Assembly (NCBI GenBank): GCA_021323635.1
Contig: JAJPKQ010000004.1
Location: 124,001 to 188,000, forward strand
Source of the DNA: a bacterium
GTDB lineage: Bacteria > Actinomycetota > Thermoleophilia > Solirubrobacterales > Solirubrobacteraceae
Direction: 5' to 3'
DNA: 64,000 nt
Made by a program: the position numbers and the translations under genes. The notes beneath the pieces are model-generated. The model did not search any database. It saw nothing but the letters and a program-made list of their open reading frames with translations, and was not told the origin of the DNA. Shown piece after piece: positions 38,286 to 47,384 of the stretch; position 1 is the stretch's first letter, and each line of letters begins with the position of its first letter.

Positions 38286-39602
38286 TCATCTTCGCACGCC
38301 CCTTGGCTGCTCCGAGCGCCCGCCGCCTGCGCCCCGACCGCCGGAGCGCTGCGGCCCGGGCGCTGCACCGGCGCCGATGCCGAGCACCCGCATCGCCTTC
38401 AGCCCGAGGCTCAGCTTCTCCCGCCCCTCGCTTGAGCTGACATCGAGCGAGGAGAGCTCCTTGATGCGCTCCAGCCGGTAATAGACGGTGTGACGATGGG
38501 TGAAGAGCCGCTGAGCGGCCGCAGCGACGTTCCCGTCCGCTTCGAGGAAGACGGCGAGCGTGCGCACGAGCGCGGTCTCGTACTGGCGGTCGTAGGCGAG
38601 CAGCGGCGCAATCGTCTCCGCGTAGAAGCGCTCGAGCTCCTGCACGTTCTCGCGCATCGCCGGCAGCAGCAGCCTGTAGGCGCCGGTCTGCTCGAAGGCA
38701 AGCACCAGATCGCCCTCCTGCTCGCCCTCGGCGACATTGGCGCTGAGCAGCGCCTCGGCTGCGGCCCGCGCCAGCTCCTGAGCGCTGTGAAACAGGCGCG
38801 AGCTGCCGACCACGACCCGCGCTGTCGCGGGCGCTGAGCGCAGCTCGTCAAAGAGGGCGTGGCTGAGCCGCTGGAGCTCCTCCTCGCCGCTTGCGCCGAC
38901 AAGCGCCAGCAGCTCCGCGGCGGGCGCCTGCGAGCGCTCGGAGAAGGCGCAGAGCCAGCGCTCGCAGCTTGCGCCGAGCGCCCGCTCGCAGGCGCCCAGG
39001 CAGCGCTCGCGCCAATCCTCGCCCACGGCGCTCTGGGCGTGCGCGCGGATCATCACAAGACCGGCACCGGAGGCGATCTCCAGCCCCAGCTCGCGCGCCT
39101 GCTGACCGGCCAGCTCGAGGTCGGGCGGCGGGTCCGCGAAGAGCTGCCCGAGCAGCGCTGCGGCGCCTTCCCGTCGGCCCTCGCTCGGAAGGCGAAGCTG
39201 CCGCACCTCGGCCGCAAGCAGCAGGGTGATCACGCGCATCAGCTCCGCCTCTACCCGGCAGCGCGCTCGCAGCACGAGCGTCCCGACACGCTCGCCGGCG
39301 ATCGTCAACGGGCAGGTCCGCACCCCGCTGCCACCAGCGCGCAGGGCGCGCTCCTCGCCGCTGGAGCGCGCCGCCAGCGCAAGCGTGGCGCCGCTTGCAT
39401 CGCTGATCAAGACGCTTGCCTGCAGGGCGCGCCCAAGCGCCCGCGCAGCCTCGGGCAGCCCGGATCCCTGCTCGAGCGCGTCCAGAACCGCTGCGATCTC
39501 CTCGGCGCCGACTGGCCGCGAGTCGGCGGCGGGCGGCTCGCCCTCAAGCTCGCCACCGGCGGCAGGCCCCCCGGCGCGCTCAGGTGGCGAAGTAGATTGC
39601 AA
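38286..39602 (-). CDS. PucR/CdaR-type transcriptional regulator
   Basis: About 438 aa. The start is uncertain: no ATG or GTG lies after the upstream gene in this frame, and TTG at 39602 (or 39605) is the nearest option. The C-terminal HTH_30 domain is clear: YDRQYETALVRTLAVFLEADGNVAAAAQRLFTHRHTVYYRLERIKEL, the standard PucR DNA-binding pattern. A central GGDEF-like domain of the CdaR group and an N-terminal GAF-like region precede it. It should control a nearby or distant catabolic gene set in response to a small ligand; no target is evident. The C-terminus has a Gly/Arg-rich tail. Confidence 0.8.
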   Translation of the reverse strand: MQSTSPPERAGGPAAGGELEGEPPAADSRPVGAEEIAAVLDALEQGSGLPEAARALGRALQASVLISDASGATLALAARSSGEERALRAGGSGVRTCPLTIAGERVGTLVLRARCRVEAELMRVITLLLAAEVRQLRLPSEGRREGAAALLGQLFADPPPDLELAGQQARELGLEIASGAGLVMIRAHAQSAVGEDWRERCLGACERALGASCERWLCAFSERSQAPAAELLALVGASGEEELQRLSHALFDELRSAPATARVVVGSSRLFHSAQELARAAAEALLSANVAEGEQEGDLVLAFEQTGAYRLLLPAMRENVQELERFYAETIAPLLAYDRQYETALVRTLAVFLEADGNVAAAAQRLFTHRHTVYYRLERIKELSSLDVSSSEGREKLSLGLKAMRVLGIGAGAAPGPQRSGGRGAGGGRSEQPRGVRR

Positions 39603-39792
39603 CAAGCGCCCCGATCGCGCCGATCGCCACGAGGACGGCAAAGACGTAGAGCGAGAGGAAGGCGACCACCAGGCGCTCCCAGGTGCGCGCATAGGAGCCG
39701 ACCGCGGGCACCAATATCAGCCATACAAAAGCGGCAAGCGCAAGCACGGCTGCGCAGGCGATCAGGATGTTGTCAAGCTCGTTGTGGCTCAT
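39580..39792 (-). CDS. Small two-helix membrane protein
   Basis: 70 aa from ATG 39792 (ATG 39801 also possible). Two hydrophobic helices (ILIACAAVLALAAFVWLILVP and AFLSLYVFAVLVAIGAIGAL) flank a short charged loop SYARTWER. Its end overlaps the beginning of the PucR gene. Unknown function. Confidence 0.6.
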   Translation of the reverse strand: MSHNELDNILIACAAVLALAAFVWLILVPAVGSYARTWERLVVAFLSLYVFAVLVAIGAIGALVAIYFAT

Positions 39793-39865
39793 CGCGACCA
39801 TGCCTGATTTTGACAGCAGCGCCAGCGGAGCAGCGCGGCGGCGCTGCAAGGCCTGACCTCAGCGC

Positions 39866-40903
39866 TCAGCGCGCGTGCTGCGCGGCGCTGCGCACGCGTG
39901 CGAACGACGCGGGGACGAAGGCTGCGGCAACAACGGCCGCTATCGCGCCCGCGCCCGCCTGCGCCCCCGTGCCGGCCGGCCCCTGCGCGGAGCGCTCGGC
40001 GAGCAGCTGCGCGCGCAGCTCCGCCGCCGCGCGCTGCGCCGCGGCGGGGCCGCCAGCCCCCGGGAAGAGGCCGATCACGGTCGGACCCGAGCCGCTCACC
40101 AGCGCATGCTCGGCGCCGGCGGCGCGCGCCAGCGCCAGCGCCGGCTCGATCTCCGGGCAGAGCGCGCAGGCGGCGGCCTGAAGGTCGTTCTCAAGCAGCT
40201 CCGCAGGCGGCAGCGCGGCGCCCTCGGCAAGCGCCTCGCGCAGCTCGCGCGCCAGCTGCGCAAGCTGCGCCGCTGTGCGCGGCGCGCGCAGACGATCGGC
40301 GTGTGCGTAGACGGCCGAGGCTGCGAGCTCACGGGCGAGCGCGATCACCACCACACCGCAGGCCTCGCCGGGCTCCGGCAGCGCCTCCAAGCGCTCGCCG
40401 GCTGCCGCCGCCAGATGGCGGCCGGGGAAGACCTGCGCTGAGACATCAGCGCCAAGGCGCGCAGCCAGCGCCAGCAGCGACCGATCGCCCTCGGCGCGCT
40501 GCCGGCAGGGGCGCGCCAGCGTCGCTGCCAGGCGCAGCGTCGCACCGGCATCCGCCGAGCCGCCCGCAAGCCCGCCGGCAACGGGTATCGACTTCTCGAT
40601 GCGCAGAGCAAGCGGCGGGCAATCGAGCGCGTGCTCGGCACGCAGCAGCGCCAGCGCGCGTGCCGCGAGGTTATCATCGGGCGGGCAGCCGACGTCAGGA
40701 CAGAGAAGCTCATCCTCGGCGCCCGCGGCGGCCGCGAGCGCGACCCGGTCGGCAAGCGAGATCGCCTGCATCACCGTGATCAGATTGTGGCGGGAGTCCG
40801 CACGCCGCTCGCCGACGAACAGCCCGAGGTTGATCTTGGCGGGCGCGAGCGTGCAGAGCGGGAGCCCTGCCGATCGCAGCTGCGGTGGCAGCGCCTGCGT
40901 CAC
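39866..40903 (-). CDS. ispE: 4-diphosphocytidyl-2-C-methyl-D-erythritol kinase
   Basis: 345 aa from GTG 40903, overlapping the rsmA stop (GTGA). A GHMP kinase of the MEP isoprenoid pathway. LAPAKINLGLFVGERRADSRHNLITVMQ is the N-terminal substrate region, SIPVAGGLAGGSADAGATLRL the ATP loop, LGADVSAQVFPG holds the catalytic Asp, and SGSGPTVIGLF is GHMP motif 3. The C-terminal ~45 residues are Ala/Gly-rich and extend past the usual end. Confidence 0.92.
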   Translation of the reverse strand: MTQALPPQLRSAGLPLCTLAPAKINLGLFVGERRADSRHNLITVMQAISLADRVALAAAAGAEDELLCPDVGCPPDDNLAARALALLRAEHALDCPPLALRIEKSIPVAGGLAGGSADAGATLRLAATLARPCRQRAEGDRSLLALAARLGADVSAQVFPGRHLAAAAGERLEALPEPGEACGVVVIALARELAASAVYAHADRLRAPRTAAQLAQLARELREALAEGAALPPAELLENDLQAAACALCPEIEPALALARAAGAEHALVSGSGPTVIGLFPGAGGPAAAQRAAAELRAQLLAERSAQGPAGTGAQAGAGAIAAVVAAAFVPASFARVRSAAQHAR

Positions 40904-41760
40904 ACAACCGCCTCCGCCAGCGATCGCAGCTGCTGCGGGGAGAGCCGCTCGGCGCGAACGTCAGCGGGCTGGCCAAGGCGCGCGAGCGCGTCCAGCAGGC
41001 GCTGCTGATCGATTTGGGGCCCCTGCCCTGCAAGCGCCAGCGCGCTCCGCAGCGGCTTGCGTCGATGGGCGAAGGCCGCATTGATGAGCTCCCGCACGTG
41101 CGCGGGCGGCGGCTCGGCGATGCGCACCAGCTCGAGCAGAGCTGACTCGACCCTCGGCATCGGCGCGAAGGCACCGCGCGGAATCGCGCGCAGCACCCGG
41201 ACCTGGCAGGTGAGCTGAATCAGCGCTGCCGGCGCGCCGTAGGGTCGCTGCCCGCGCTTGCCCGCGCTCGCACCCACAGGAGCGCTTGCCAGGCGCTCTC
41301 CCACCTCGCGCTGGACCATTACGACACAGCGCTCGATCTGTGGCAGCTCGCAGGCGACGCGCACAAGCAGCGTCGCCGCGATCGCGTAGGGAAGGTTTGC
41401 GACCAGCACTCGCGGCGGCGGGTCAAGCGCGCCGAGGCTGAGCTTGAGCGCGTCGCCCCAGTGGAGGCTGACGTTGGCGAAGGGGGCAAGCGCCTCCCGC
41501 AGCGGCTGCTCCAGTCGCCTGTCGATCTCCACGACATGCAGATGCGCCGCCCGGGCCGCAAGGCGCTCCGAGAGCACGCCCAGCCCGCCCCCGATCTCAA
41601 GCACGACCTCCTGCGGGGAGATCCGCGCGGCCGCCACGACCGCCTGCAGGATGTTCGGATCGATGACAAAGCACTGGCCAAGCGCGTGGGCCGGGCGCCG
41701 CTGCCAGGCGCGCAGCCGCCGCGCCGGGCTCGCCGCGGCGCCTTCTGCGCCGGCGCTCAT
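40900..41760 (-). CDS. rsmA: 16S rRNA dimethyladenosine transferase RsmA/KsgA
   Basis: 286 aa from ATG 41760, overlapping the tatD stop (ATGA). It dimethylates A1518 and A1519 of 16S rRNA. ALGQCFVIDPNIL marks the start of the fold (usual Gln-Asn-Phe is replaced by GQCF), VLEIGGGLGVLSERLA is SAM motif I, and NLPYAIAATLLV is the catalytic Asn-x-x-Tyr motif. The C-terminal domain is present. ispE follows. Confidence 0.94.
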   Translation of the reverse strand: MSAGAEGAAASPARRLRAWQRRPAHALGQCFVIDPNILQAVVAAARISPQEVVLEIGGGLGVLSERLAARAAHLHVVEIDRRLEQPLREALAPFANVSLHWGDALKLSLGALDPPPRVLVANLPYAIAATLLVRVACELPQIERCVVMVQREVGERLASAPVGASAGKRGQRPYGAPAALIQLTCQVRVLRAIPRGAFAPMPRVESALLELVRIAEPPPAHVRELINAAFAHRRKPLRSALALAGQGPQIDQQRLLDALARLGQPADVRAERLSPQQLRSLAEAVV

Positions 41761-42524
41761 CGCTCCTCTCCGAAGAGCGCGCGCCAGTTGTCGTCGAGCA
41801 GCGCGCTGAGCTGCTCTAGCTCGACGCCGCGACGCTGCGCGGCAAAGCGCGCGGTGTGCACCACATACGAGGGCCGATTGCGCTCGCCGCGCTTGGTCTG
41901 CGGGGCGAGATACGGCGCATCGGTCTCCAGCAGCAGGCGCTCGCCGGGGACGAGCTCGAGCGCCGCCGCAAGCGCATGCGCGCTTGGATAGGTGACGTTT
42001 CCGGCAAATGAGATCCACCATCCCGCCTGCAGGCAGCTCTCCAGCTGCTCGGGCATCGAGAAGCAGTGCAGGATCACCGTCACGCCCTGGGCGCGCGCAT
42101 TCAGCAGCTCGAGCGTGCGCTCCGTCGCTGCCCGGGTATGGATCACCAGCGGCTTGCCCAGCTCGCCCGCGAGGTCGATCTGAGCGCAGAACGCGCGTTC
42201 CTGGTCGGCCAACGGGGCGCCCTCGCGGTAGAGGTCGATGCCGCTCTCGCCGATCGCAAGGCAGCGCTCGTGGGAGGCGAGCGCGCGCAGCTCCGCAAGG
42301 TCGCTGCGATCGAAGCCGCGGGCCTCGTTGGGGTGGCGCCCGATCGCCGCGTAGACCTGGGGAAAGGCCTCAGCCGCGGCAAGCGCCGCCCGACAGGAGG
42401 CGGGGTCTATCCCGACCGTCAGCAGCCGCGAGACCCCGGCCGCAACCGCCTCGCCGACCAGCTGCGCCTGGGAGCTGAGATCCGTTCCCGCGCAGAGGTC
42501 AAGATGGGTGTGGGAGTCGATCAT
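41757..42524 (-). CDS. tatD: TatD-family metal-dependent hydrolase
   Basis: 255 aa; ATG 42524 overlaps the metG stop by one base. Zinc/magnesium-site motifs of TatD DNases: IDSHTHLDLC, AAIGRHPNEA, IGESGIDLY, LVIHTRAA, ILHCFSM and LLETDAPYLAP. These proteins act as 3'-5' DNases or quality-control hydrolases in the cytoplasm. It sits between metG and rsmA, the classic order. Confidence 0.93.
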   Translation of the reverse strand: MIDSHTHLDLCAGTDLSSQAQLVGEAVAAGVSRLLTVGIDPASCRAALAAAEAFPQVYAAIGRHPNEARGFDRSDLAELRALASHERCLAIGESGIDLYREGAPLADQERAFCAQIDLAGELGKPLVIHTRAATERTLELLNARAQGVTVILHCFSMPEQLESCLQAGWWISFAGNVTYPSAHALAAALELVPGERLLLETDAPYLAPQTKRGERNRPSYVVHTARFAAQRRGVELEQLSALLDDNWRALFGEER

Positions 42525-44044
42525 CAGAGCGCCCGCTCGTGCTTGGGGAAGAGCGCCGGCACCCTGGCGATGCGCGCGCCCAGGGGCTCGCCCTGGCGCT
42601 TGAAGCTGCACTGATCGAGCGAGCGCTCCTGCACGCCGAGCGCGTCGAGCAGCCGCTCCATCGAGTCGGGGAGGTAGGGGAGCAGCGCCACCGCGACGCA
42701 GCGCAGGCCGAGCGCGAGGGAGGCGAGCGCCCGCTCGAGCTGCGCGCGACGCTCCCCGCTGCGAGCAAGCTGCCACGGGGCCTGCTCCTCGACGTAGCGG
42801 TTGAGCCGCCGCACGCGCTCCCAGATCGCCTCGAGCGCCGCCGTCAGATCGGTTCTGTCAAGCAACGCAGCGACCTCGTCGCCGAGCTCGCCGATCTCTG
42901 CTGCAAGCGCGCTGTCGGGCTGCGCGGTCGGCACGACCCCATCGCAGTAGCGCTCGATCATCGCAAGCGTTCGGCCCGCCAGGTTGCCGAGCTCATTTGC
43001 GAGCTCACGCTCATAGCGCGTCTCGAAGGCGGCCGTTGAAACCGATCCGTCGGCGCCGAAGGGAACCTCACGCAGCAGGTAGAAGCGCAGGGCATCGGCG
43101 CCGTAGCGCTCGATCACCGCGTTGGGGTCAAGCACGTTGCCGAGCGACTTGCTCATCTTCTCCCCCTCCATCAGCAGGTAGCCGTGAACGAAGATCCGCC
43201 GCGGCAGAGGCAGCTCTGCTGCCATCAGCAGCGCGGGCCAGTAGACCGCGTGGAAGCGCAGGATGTCCTTGGCGATGAGGTGGACGGCGGGCGGCCACAT
43301 GCGCGAGAGCAGCTCTTCGCCCTCCTCACGCGCAAAGGTGAGGGCGCTGTAGTAGTTGAGCAGCGCGTCGAACCAGACATAGAAGACGTGCTGGGAGTCC
43401 CAGGGCACCGCCACGCCCCAGAGCAGGCGCTTGCGGGTCAGCGGAACATCGCGCAGGCCCGAGCGGATGAAGGCGAGCGCCTCGTTGAAGCGCGACCTGG
43501 GGGCGACGAGCTGCGGCTGGCGCTCATAGAGGCGCTCGAGGCGCTCCTGAAACGCCGAGAGCGCAAAGAAGTAGTTCTGCTCGCGTTCGCGGGTCAGCTC
43601 GATGTGGTGGATCGGGCAGGTGTTCTCCGCGGCGACTTCGCTCTCTGTCTTGAAGTCCGCACAGCGCGGGCAGTACCAGCCCTCATAGGTGCCCTCGTAC
43701 ACATAGCCACGCTCCCGCACCTTGCCGAGCACCGCACGCACAACCGCTTCGTGGCGTGGGTCGGTCGTGCGAATGAAGAAGTCGTTGCTCGCCCCCAGGC
43801 GTGGAAGCAGCTCCTTGAAGCGCTCCGCGTTGCGGTCAGCCAGCTCCTGCGGGCCGATCCCCAGCGCGCGCGCGGCATCGGCCACCGGCTCGCCGTGCTC
43901 GTCGGTCCCGGTCAGGAAGAAGACATCCTCGCCGCGCTGGCGATGGTGACGAGCCAGCACATCGGCGGCGATCGTCGTGTAAGCGTGGCCGAGGTGCGGC
44001 GCCGCGTTGACGTAATAGATGGGCGTGGTCACATAGAAGGACAC
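42524..44044 (-). CDS. metG: Methionyl-tRNA synthetase
   Basis: 506 aa class I synthetase. YVNAAPHLGHAYTTIAADVL holds the HIGH motif, GEKMSKSLGNVLDP the KMSKS loop, and FLTGTDEHGEPV the catalytic region. A knuckle YCPRCADF...CPIHH gives a zinc-like site. The form is the shorter one without the C-terminal dimerisation domain. Followed by tatD. Confidence 0.96.
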   Translation of the reverse strand: MSFYVTTPIYYVNAAPHLGHAYTTIAADVLARHHRQRGEDVFFLTGTDEHGEPVADAARALGIGPQELADRNAERFKELLPRLGASNDFFIRTTDPRHEAVVRAVLGKVRERGYVYEGTYEGWYCPRCADFKTESEVAAENTCPIHHIELTREREQNYFFALSAFQERLERLYERQPQLVAPRSRFNEALAFIRSGLRDVPLTRKRLLWGVAVPWDSQHVFYVWFDALLNYYSALTFAREEGEELLSRMWPPAVHLIAKDILRFHAVYWPALLMAAELPLPRRIFVHGYLLMEGEKMSKSLGNVLDPNAVIERYGADALRFYLLREVPFGADGSVSTAAFETRYERELANELGNLAGRTLAMIERYCDGVVPTAQPDSALAAEIGELGDEVAALLDRTDLTAALEAIWERVRRLNRYVEEQAPWQLARSGERRAQLERALASLALGLRCVAVALLPYLPDSMERLLDALGVQERSLDQCSFKRQGEPLGARIARVPALFPKHERAL

Positions 44045-44054
44045 GACGGGAAGG

Positions 44055-44812
<758 letters not shown>

Positions 44813-44816
<4 letters not shown>

Positions 44817-45820
44817 TGGAGCTCGGCGCCGACCGCCATGCCGCTTTCCACCAGCGCCAACAGCGCAGCGCCGATCATTCCCGACTCGGCTCCCAGCTCA
44901 GCGCGCAGCACCTTCACACGGCCGACCGCGGGCGCCAGCGCGCGGCCCCTCATGACCGACCTTGCCGGCGCCAGCAGATACTCGCCTGCGGCGATCACCC
45001 CGCCGCCGATGACCACCACATCGGGGTTGAAGATGTTCACCAGACTTGCCAGGCCGACGCCCAGCCGCGTGCCGATCAGCGCAATCACGTCCCGCGCAGC
45101 CTGGTCGCCATCGTGGGCGAGCTCGGTCACGAGCGGGCCGGTGATCTTCCGTCCTGCGGCCAGCGCACGGCCCAGGCCGCAGTCGGGCGTCGAACGTGCC
45201 AGGCGCAGCGCTTCGCGCGCCAGCGCGCTTCCCGATGCCAGGCTCTCCAGGCAGCCGTGATTGGGGCAGTTGCCCTGACAGGGGGGGCCATCCTCGTCGA
45301 TCACCATGTGACCAAGCTCGCCCGCGCCACCACCAGCGCCGCGGTAGATCGAGCCCCCGCAGAGAATCGCGCCGCCGATGCCCGTGCCGATCGTCAGCAT
45401 CAGCGCATCGCCGGCGCCGCGGGCCGCGCCTGCGCGTGACTCCGCAAGCAGCGCAGCGTTTGCATCGTTGTCGAGATAGGTCGGCAGCCCGAGCAGCTCC
45501 GCGCAGCGCGCCCGCAGCGGCAGATCGCGCAGCGGCAGATTGACCGCCATCTCAATGACCTCGCGAGCGGGATCAAGCAGGCAGGGGACGCCGATGCCGA
45601 GCGCACGCACGGGCGCCGGGCTTGCGGCGCGCAGCTCCTCGATCAGCGCCACCAGCGTGCTGATCACGCGCTCGCCATCCTCCCTGCCGCCGCGCGCGCC
45701 ATCTGCGCCCAACGGAACATCGCGCTGCAGGCGCACATGCACCCCCAGCGAGCTGTCGAGAACCCCGCCCAGCAGCTTCGTGCCGCCCAGGTCGACGCCG
45801 ATCACGCAGTCCCGGTGCAC
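44813..45820 (-). CDS. ROK-family glucokinase
   Basis: 335 aa from GTG 45820. IGVDLGGTKLLGGVLD is the ATP-binding phosphate 1 loop, DNDANAALLAE carries the catalytic Asp, GTGIGGAILCGG is phosphate 2, and the ROK zinc motif reads GELGHMVIDEDGPPCQGNCPNHGCLE (the usual Cys-x-Cys-x4-Cys is present as CQGNCPNHGC). It phosphorylates glucose or a similar sugar with ATP or polyphosphate; actinobacterial members often use both. Coupled to rsmI by a 4-bp overlap. Confidence 0.88.
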
Positions 45821-45870
45821 CGATCGAACTATACGGCGCTATGCGGACGACTTCGCCCTGCGCTGCTCGG

Positions 45871-46230
45871 CTAGGCCGCGGCGGCGGCCGGCGCGCTCTT
45901 GCCCGCGCCCTTGGCCTTGGTGCCGGCGCCCTCGGCCGCGCTCGCGGGCTTGCCGGCGCCTGCCTCGGCGCCCTTCTCCCCGCCTGCCGCCGCGGTGCCG
46001 GCCGCCTCGCTGGAGGCCCCCTCCGCCTTGCCGCTCTGCTCGCGCTGGCGTTTGCGCGTTCCATAGTCGGTGTTGTAGAAGCCCGAGCCCTTGAAGTGGA
46101 CGGCAGGCGCGTGCAGGACACGCCGCACGGGCACGCCGCTCTGCGGGTCGCGCGTCAGCGGCTCGTCGCTGAAGGACTGAAGCACCTCGAAGGTCGTTCC
46201 GTCCGGCCTCTGATACTCATAGATTGGCAT
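45871..46230 (-). CDS. FmdB-like protein lacking zinc-ribbon cysteines
   Basis: 119 aa from ATG 46230. The first ~60 residues align to the FmdB/CxxC_CxxC regulatory family (MPIYEYQRPDGTTFEVLQSFSDEPLT...VHFKGSGFYNTDYGTRKR), but the two CxxC pairs of normal members are replaced (RPDG and DPQSG), so no zinc site can form. The remainder is a low-complexity Ala/Gly/Glu/Lys tail. A -10 box inside an inverted repeat lies directly before the start. A nucleic-acid or regulatory role is only inferred. Confidence 0.7.
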   Translation of the reverse strand: MPIYEYQRPDGTTFEVLQSFSDEPLTRDPQSGVPVRRVLHAPAVHFKGSGFYNTDYGTRKRQREQSGKAEGASSEAAGTAAAGGEKGAEAGAGKPASAAEGAGTKAKGAGKSAPAAAAA

Positions 46231-46231
46231 T

Positions 46232-46254
46232 GGCACTCCCATTATAGGAGTGCC
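46232..46254 (-). promoter_or_regulatory. Inverted repeat enclosing the FmdB-like gene's -10 box
   Basis: Arms GGCACTCC / GGAGTGCC (8 bp, perfect) flank a 7-bp centre that reads TATAATG on the coding strand, so the symmetrical operator encloses the -10. The start codon lies 2 bp beyond it, implying an almost leaderless, repressor-controlled message. No good -35 is visible. Confidence 0.5.
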
Positions 46255-46339
46255 GACTCGGGGCGGTATCGGGGCCTCCGCGCCAATGTTTGGCCGCGGT
46301 GCGCCCTCCGGCAGCTTCCCGGCGCTGCCGGCCTCCGCC

Positions 46340-46834
46340 CTATGCCGCCTGCTCAGCAGCCGCCGGGGCTTCCGGCGCCGGCTCAGGCGGGGCGGTGGTC
46401 GAGGAGTAGCTGAACTCTTCCTCGGCACCGAAGAGCAGGTCGAGCAGCTTGCCGCGCAGCCCCTTGCTTGCGACCAGCGCTCCACCCCCCGCCAGAAGAG
46501 CGAGCGCAACAGCCCTGCGCACGCGGTGCTTGGAGCGCGCCCGCTTGCGTGGCGCCGCGGGCTCCTTGAGCGTCTGGGCAACGTCCTTGATGGCGTGCGC
46601 GGTCCGCAGCAGCTCCCACTGCAGGCGGCGATCCTCGAGCAGCGCTCGCGTAGGAGCCCGCCCGTTGTTCAGCCGGCCATAGGCGCTGCGCGCGGAGCCG
46701 TAAGCGCTCTGCAAGCGACGGTGCAGGTCGCGGTCCTCCAGCAGCCGCTGCAGGTAGGCGTTCGTGCGCGCTGAGGCGAGGAGCTCGCCGAGTGTCGCTG
46801 CCCTGCCTGAGATTCGTGTCTTCCTGCCTGCCAT
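46340..46834 (-). CDS. Uncharacterised protein with one hydrophobic segment
   Basis: 164 aa; ATG 46834 is preceded by GGAGG at five bases, which favours it over an ATG four codons earlier. The N-terminal 90 residues are helical and basic (LGELLASARTNAYLQRLLEDRDLHRRL), with a later RKRARSKHRVRRAVALALLAGGGALVASKGL that combines a basic patch with a short membrane-like helix. The C-terminus is Pro/Ala-rich. No family recognised. Confidence 0.55.
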   Translation of the reverse strand: MAGRKTRISGRAATLGELLASARTNAYLQRLLEDRDLHRRLQSAYGSARSAYGRLNNGRAPTRALLEDRRLQWELLRTAHAIKDVAQTLKEPAAPRKRARSKHRVRRAVALALLAGGGALVASKGLRGKLLDLLFGAEEEFSYSSTTAPPEPAPEAPAAAEQAA

Positions 46835-46867
46835 CGCTGCCTCCAAGGAGATAGTTTGCGCTTGCCG

Positions 46868-47170
46868 CTAGATCGATCCCATCATATCTCGCTGGGGCTG
46901 CGTCTCGCGCAGCCGCTCGGCGTGCGCCGCAGCTTCCTCATGGAGGGCCGCGCGCTCTTCTGCGCTTGGAAAAGCCCAGGTGCCTGCCACGCCGTGGTTG
47001 TTGCGAAACACGAAGCGCAGCTGGCGCGGCGGACGCAGTTCCTCGGCAGCCGGGCGGAAGGTCGGGCAGGGCTCGGTAAGCCCGAGCGCGCACAGCTCGT
47101 GCTGCTTGAAGAAGCACTCGGCGCAGGTCACCTTCTTGCGCGCAGCACGCTTTCTCCGCTCTGTTGGCAC
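46868..47170 (-). CDS. Small cysteine-cluster protein of unknown function
   Basis: 100 aa. A basic N-terminus is followed by CAECFFKQHELCALGLTEPCPTFRP, four cysteines spaced as in a small zinc or iron-sulfur binding motif, then a PRQLRFVFRNN strand and a charged helix to the end. It is plausible as a lineage-specific gene, with no annotated family recognised. It lies 33 bp upstream of the preceding uncharacterised gene in the same direction. Confidence 0.55.
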   Translation of the reverse strand: MPTERRKRAARKKVTCAECFFKQHELCALGLTEPCPTFRPAAEELRPPRQLRFVFRNNHGVAGTWAFPSAEERAALHEEAAAHAERLRETQPQRDMMGSI

Positions 47171-47384
47171 GGCCTTCCGAACCCCCTGGCTCTGAGCTTG
47201 ACAGTTGATGTCCTCCTCGGTGCGCGACCGCTGCGGCCGGCCGTCGGAGGACGAGACGCGCGCATCAAAGCAGCTTCGCGCGCCTGCCGCAAGACCCCTG
47301 CCTGCAGTCTTCTCGCAAATGGCAGGAATTGCGTGCGCGAGCGCGATCGCGCGGTCGTCCCGCGCTCAAGCGACCGTCGGCGTC

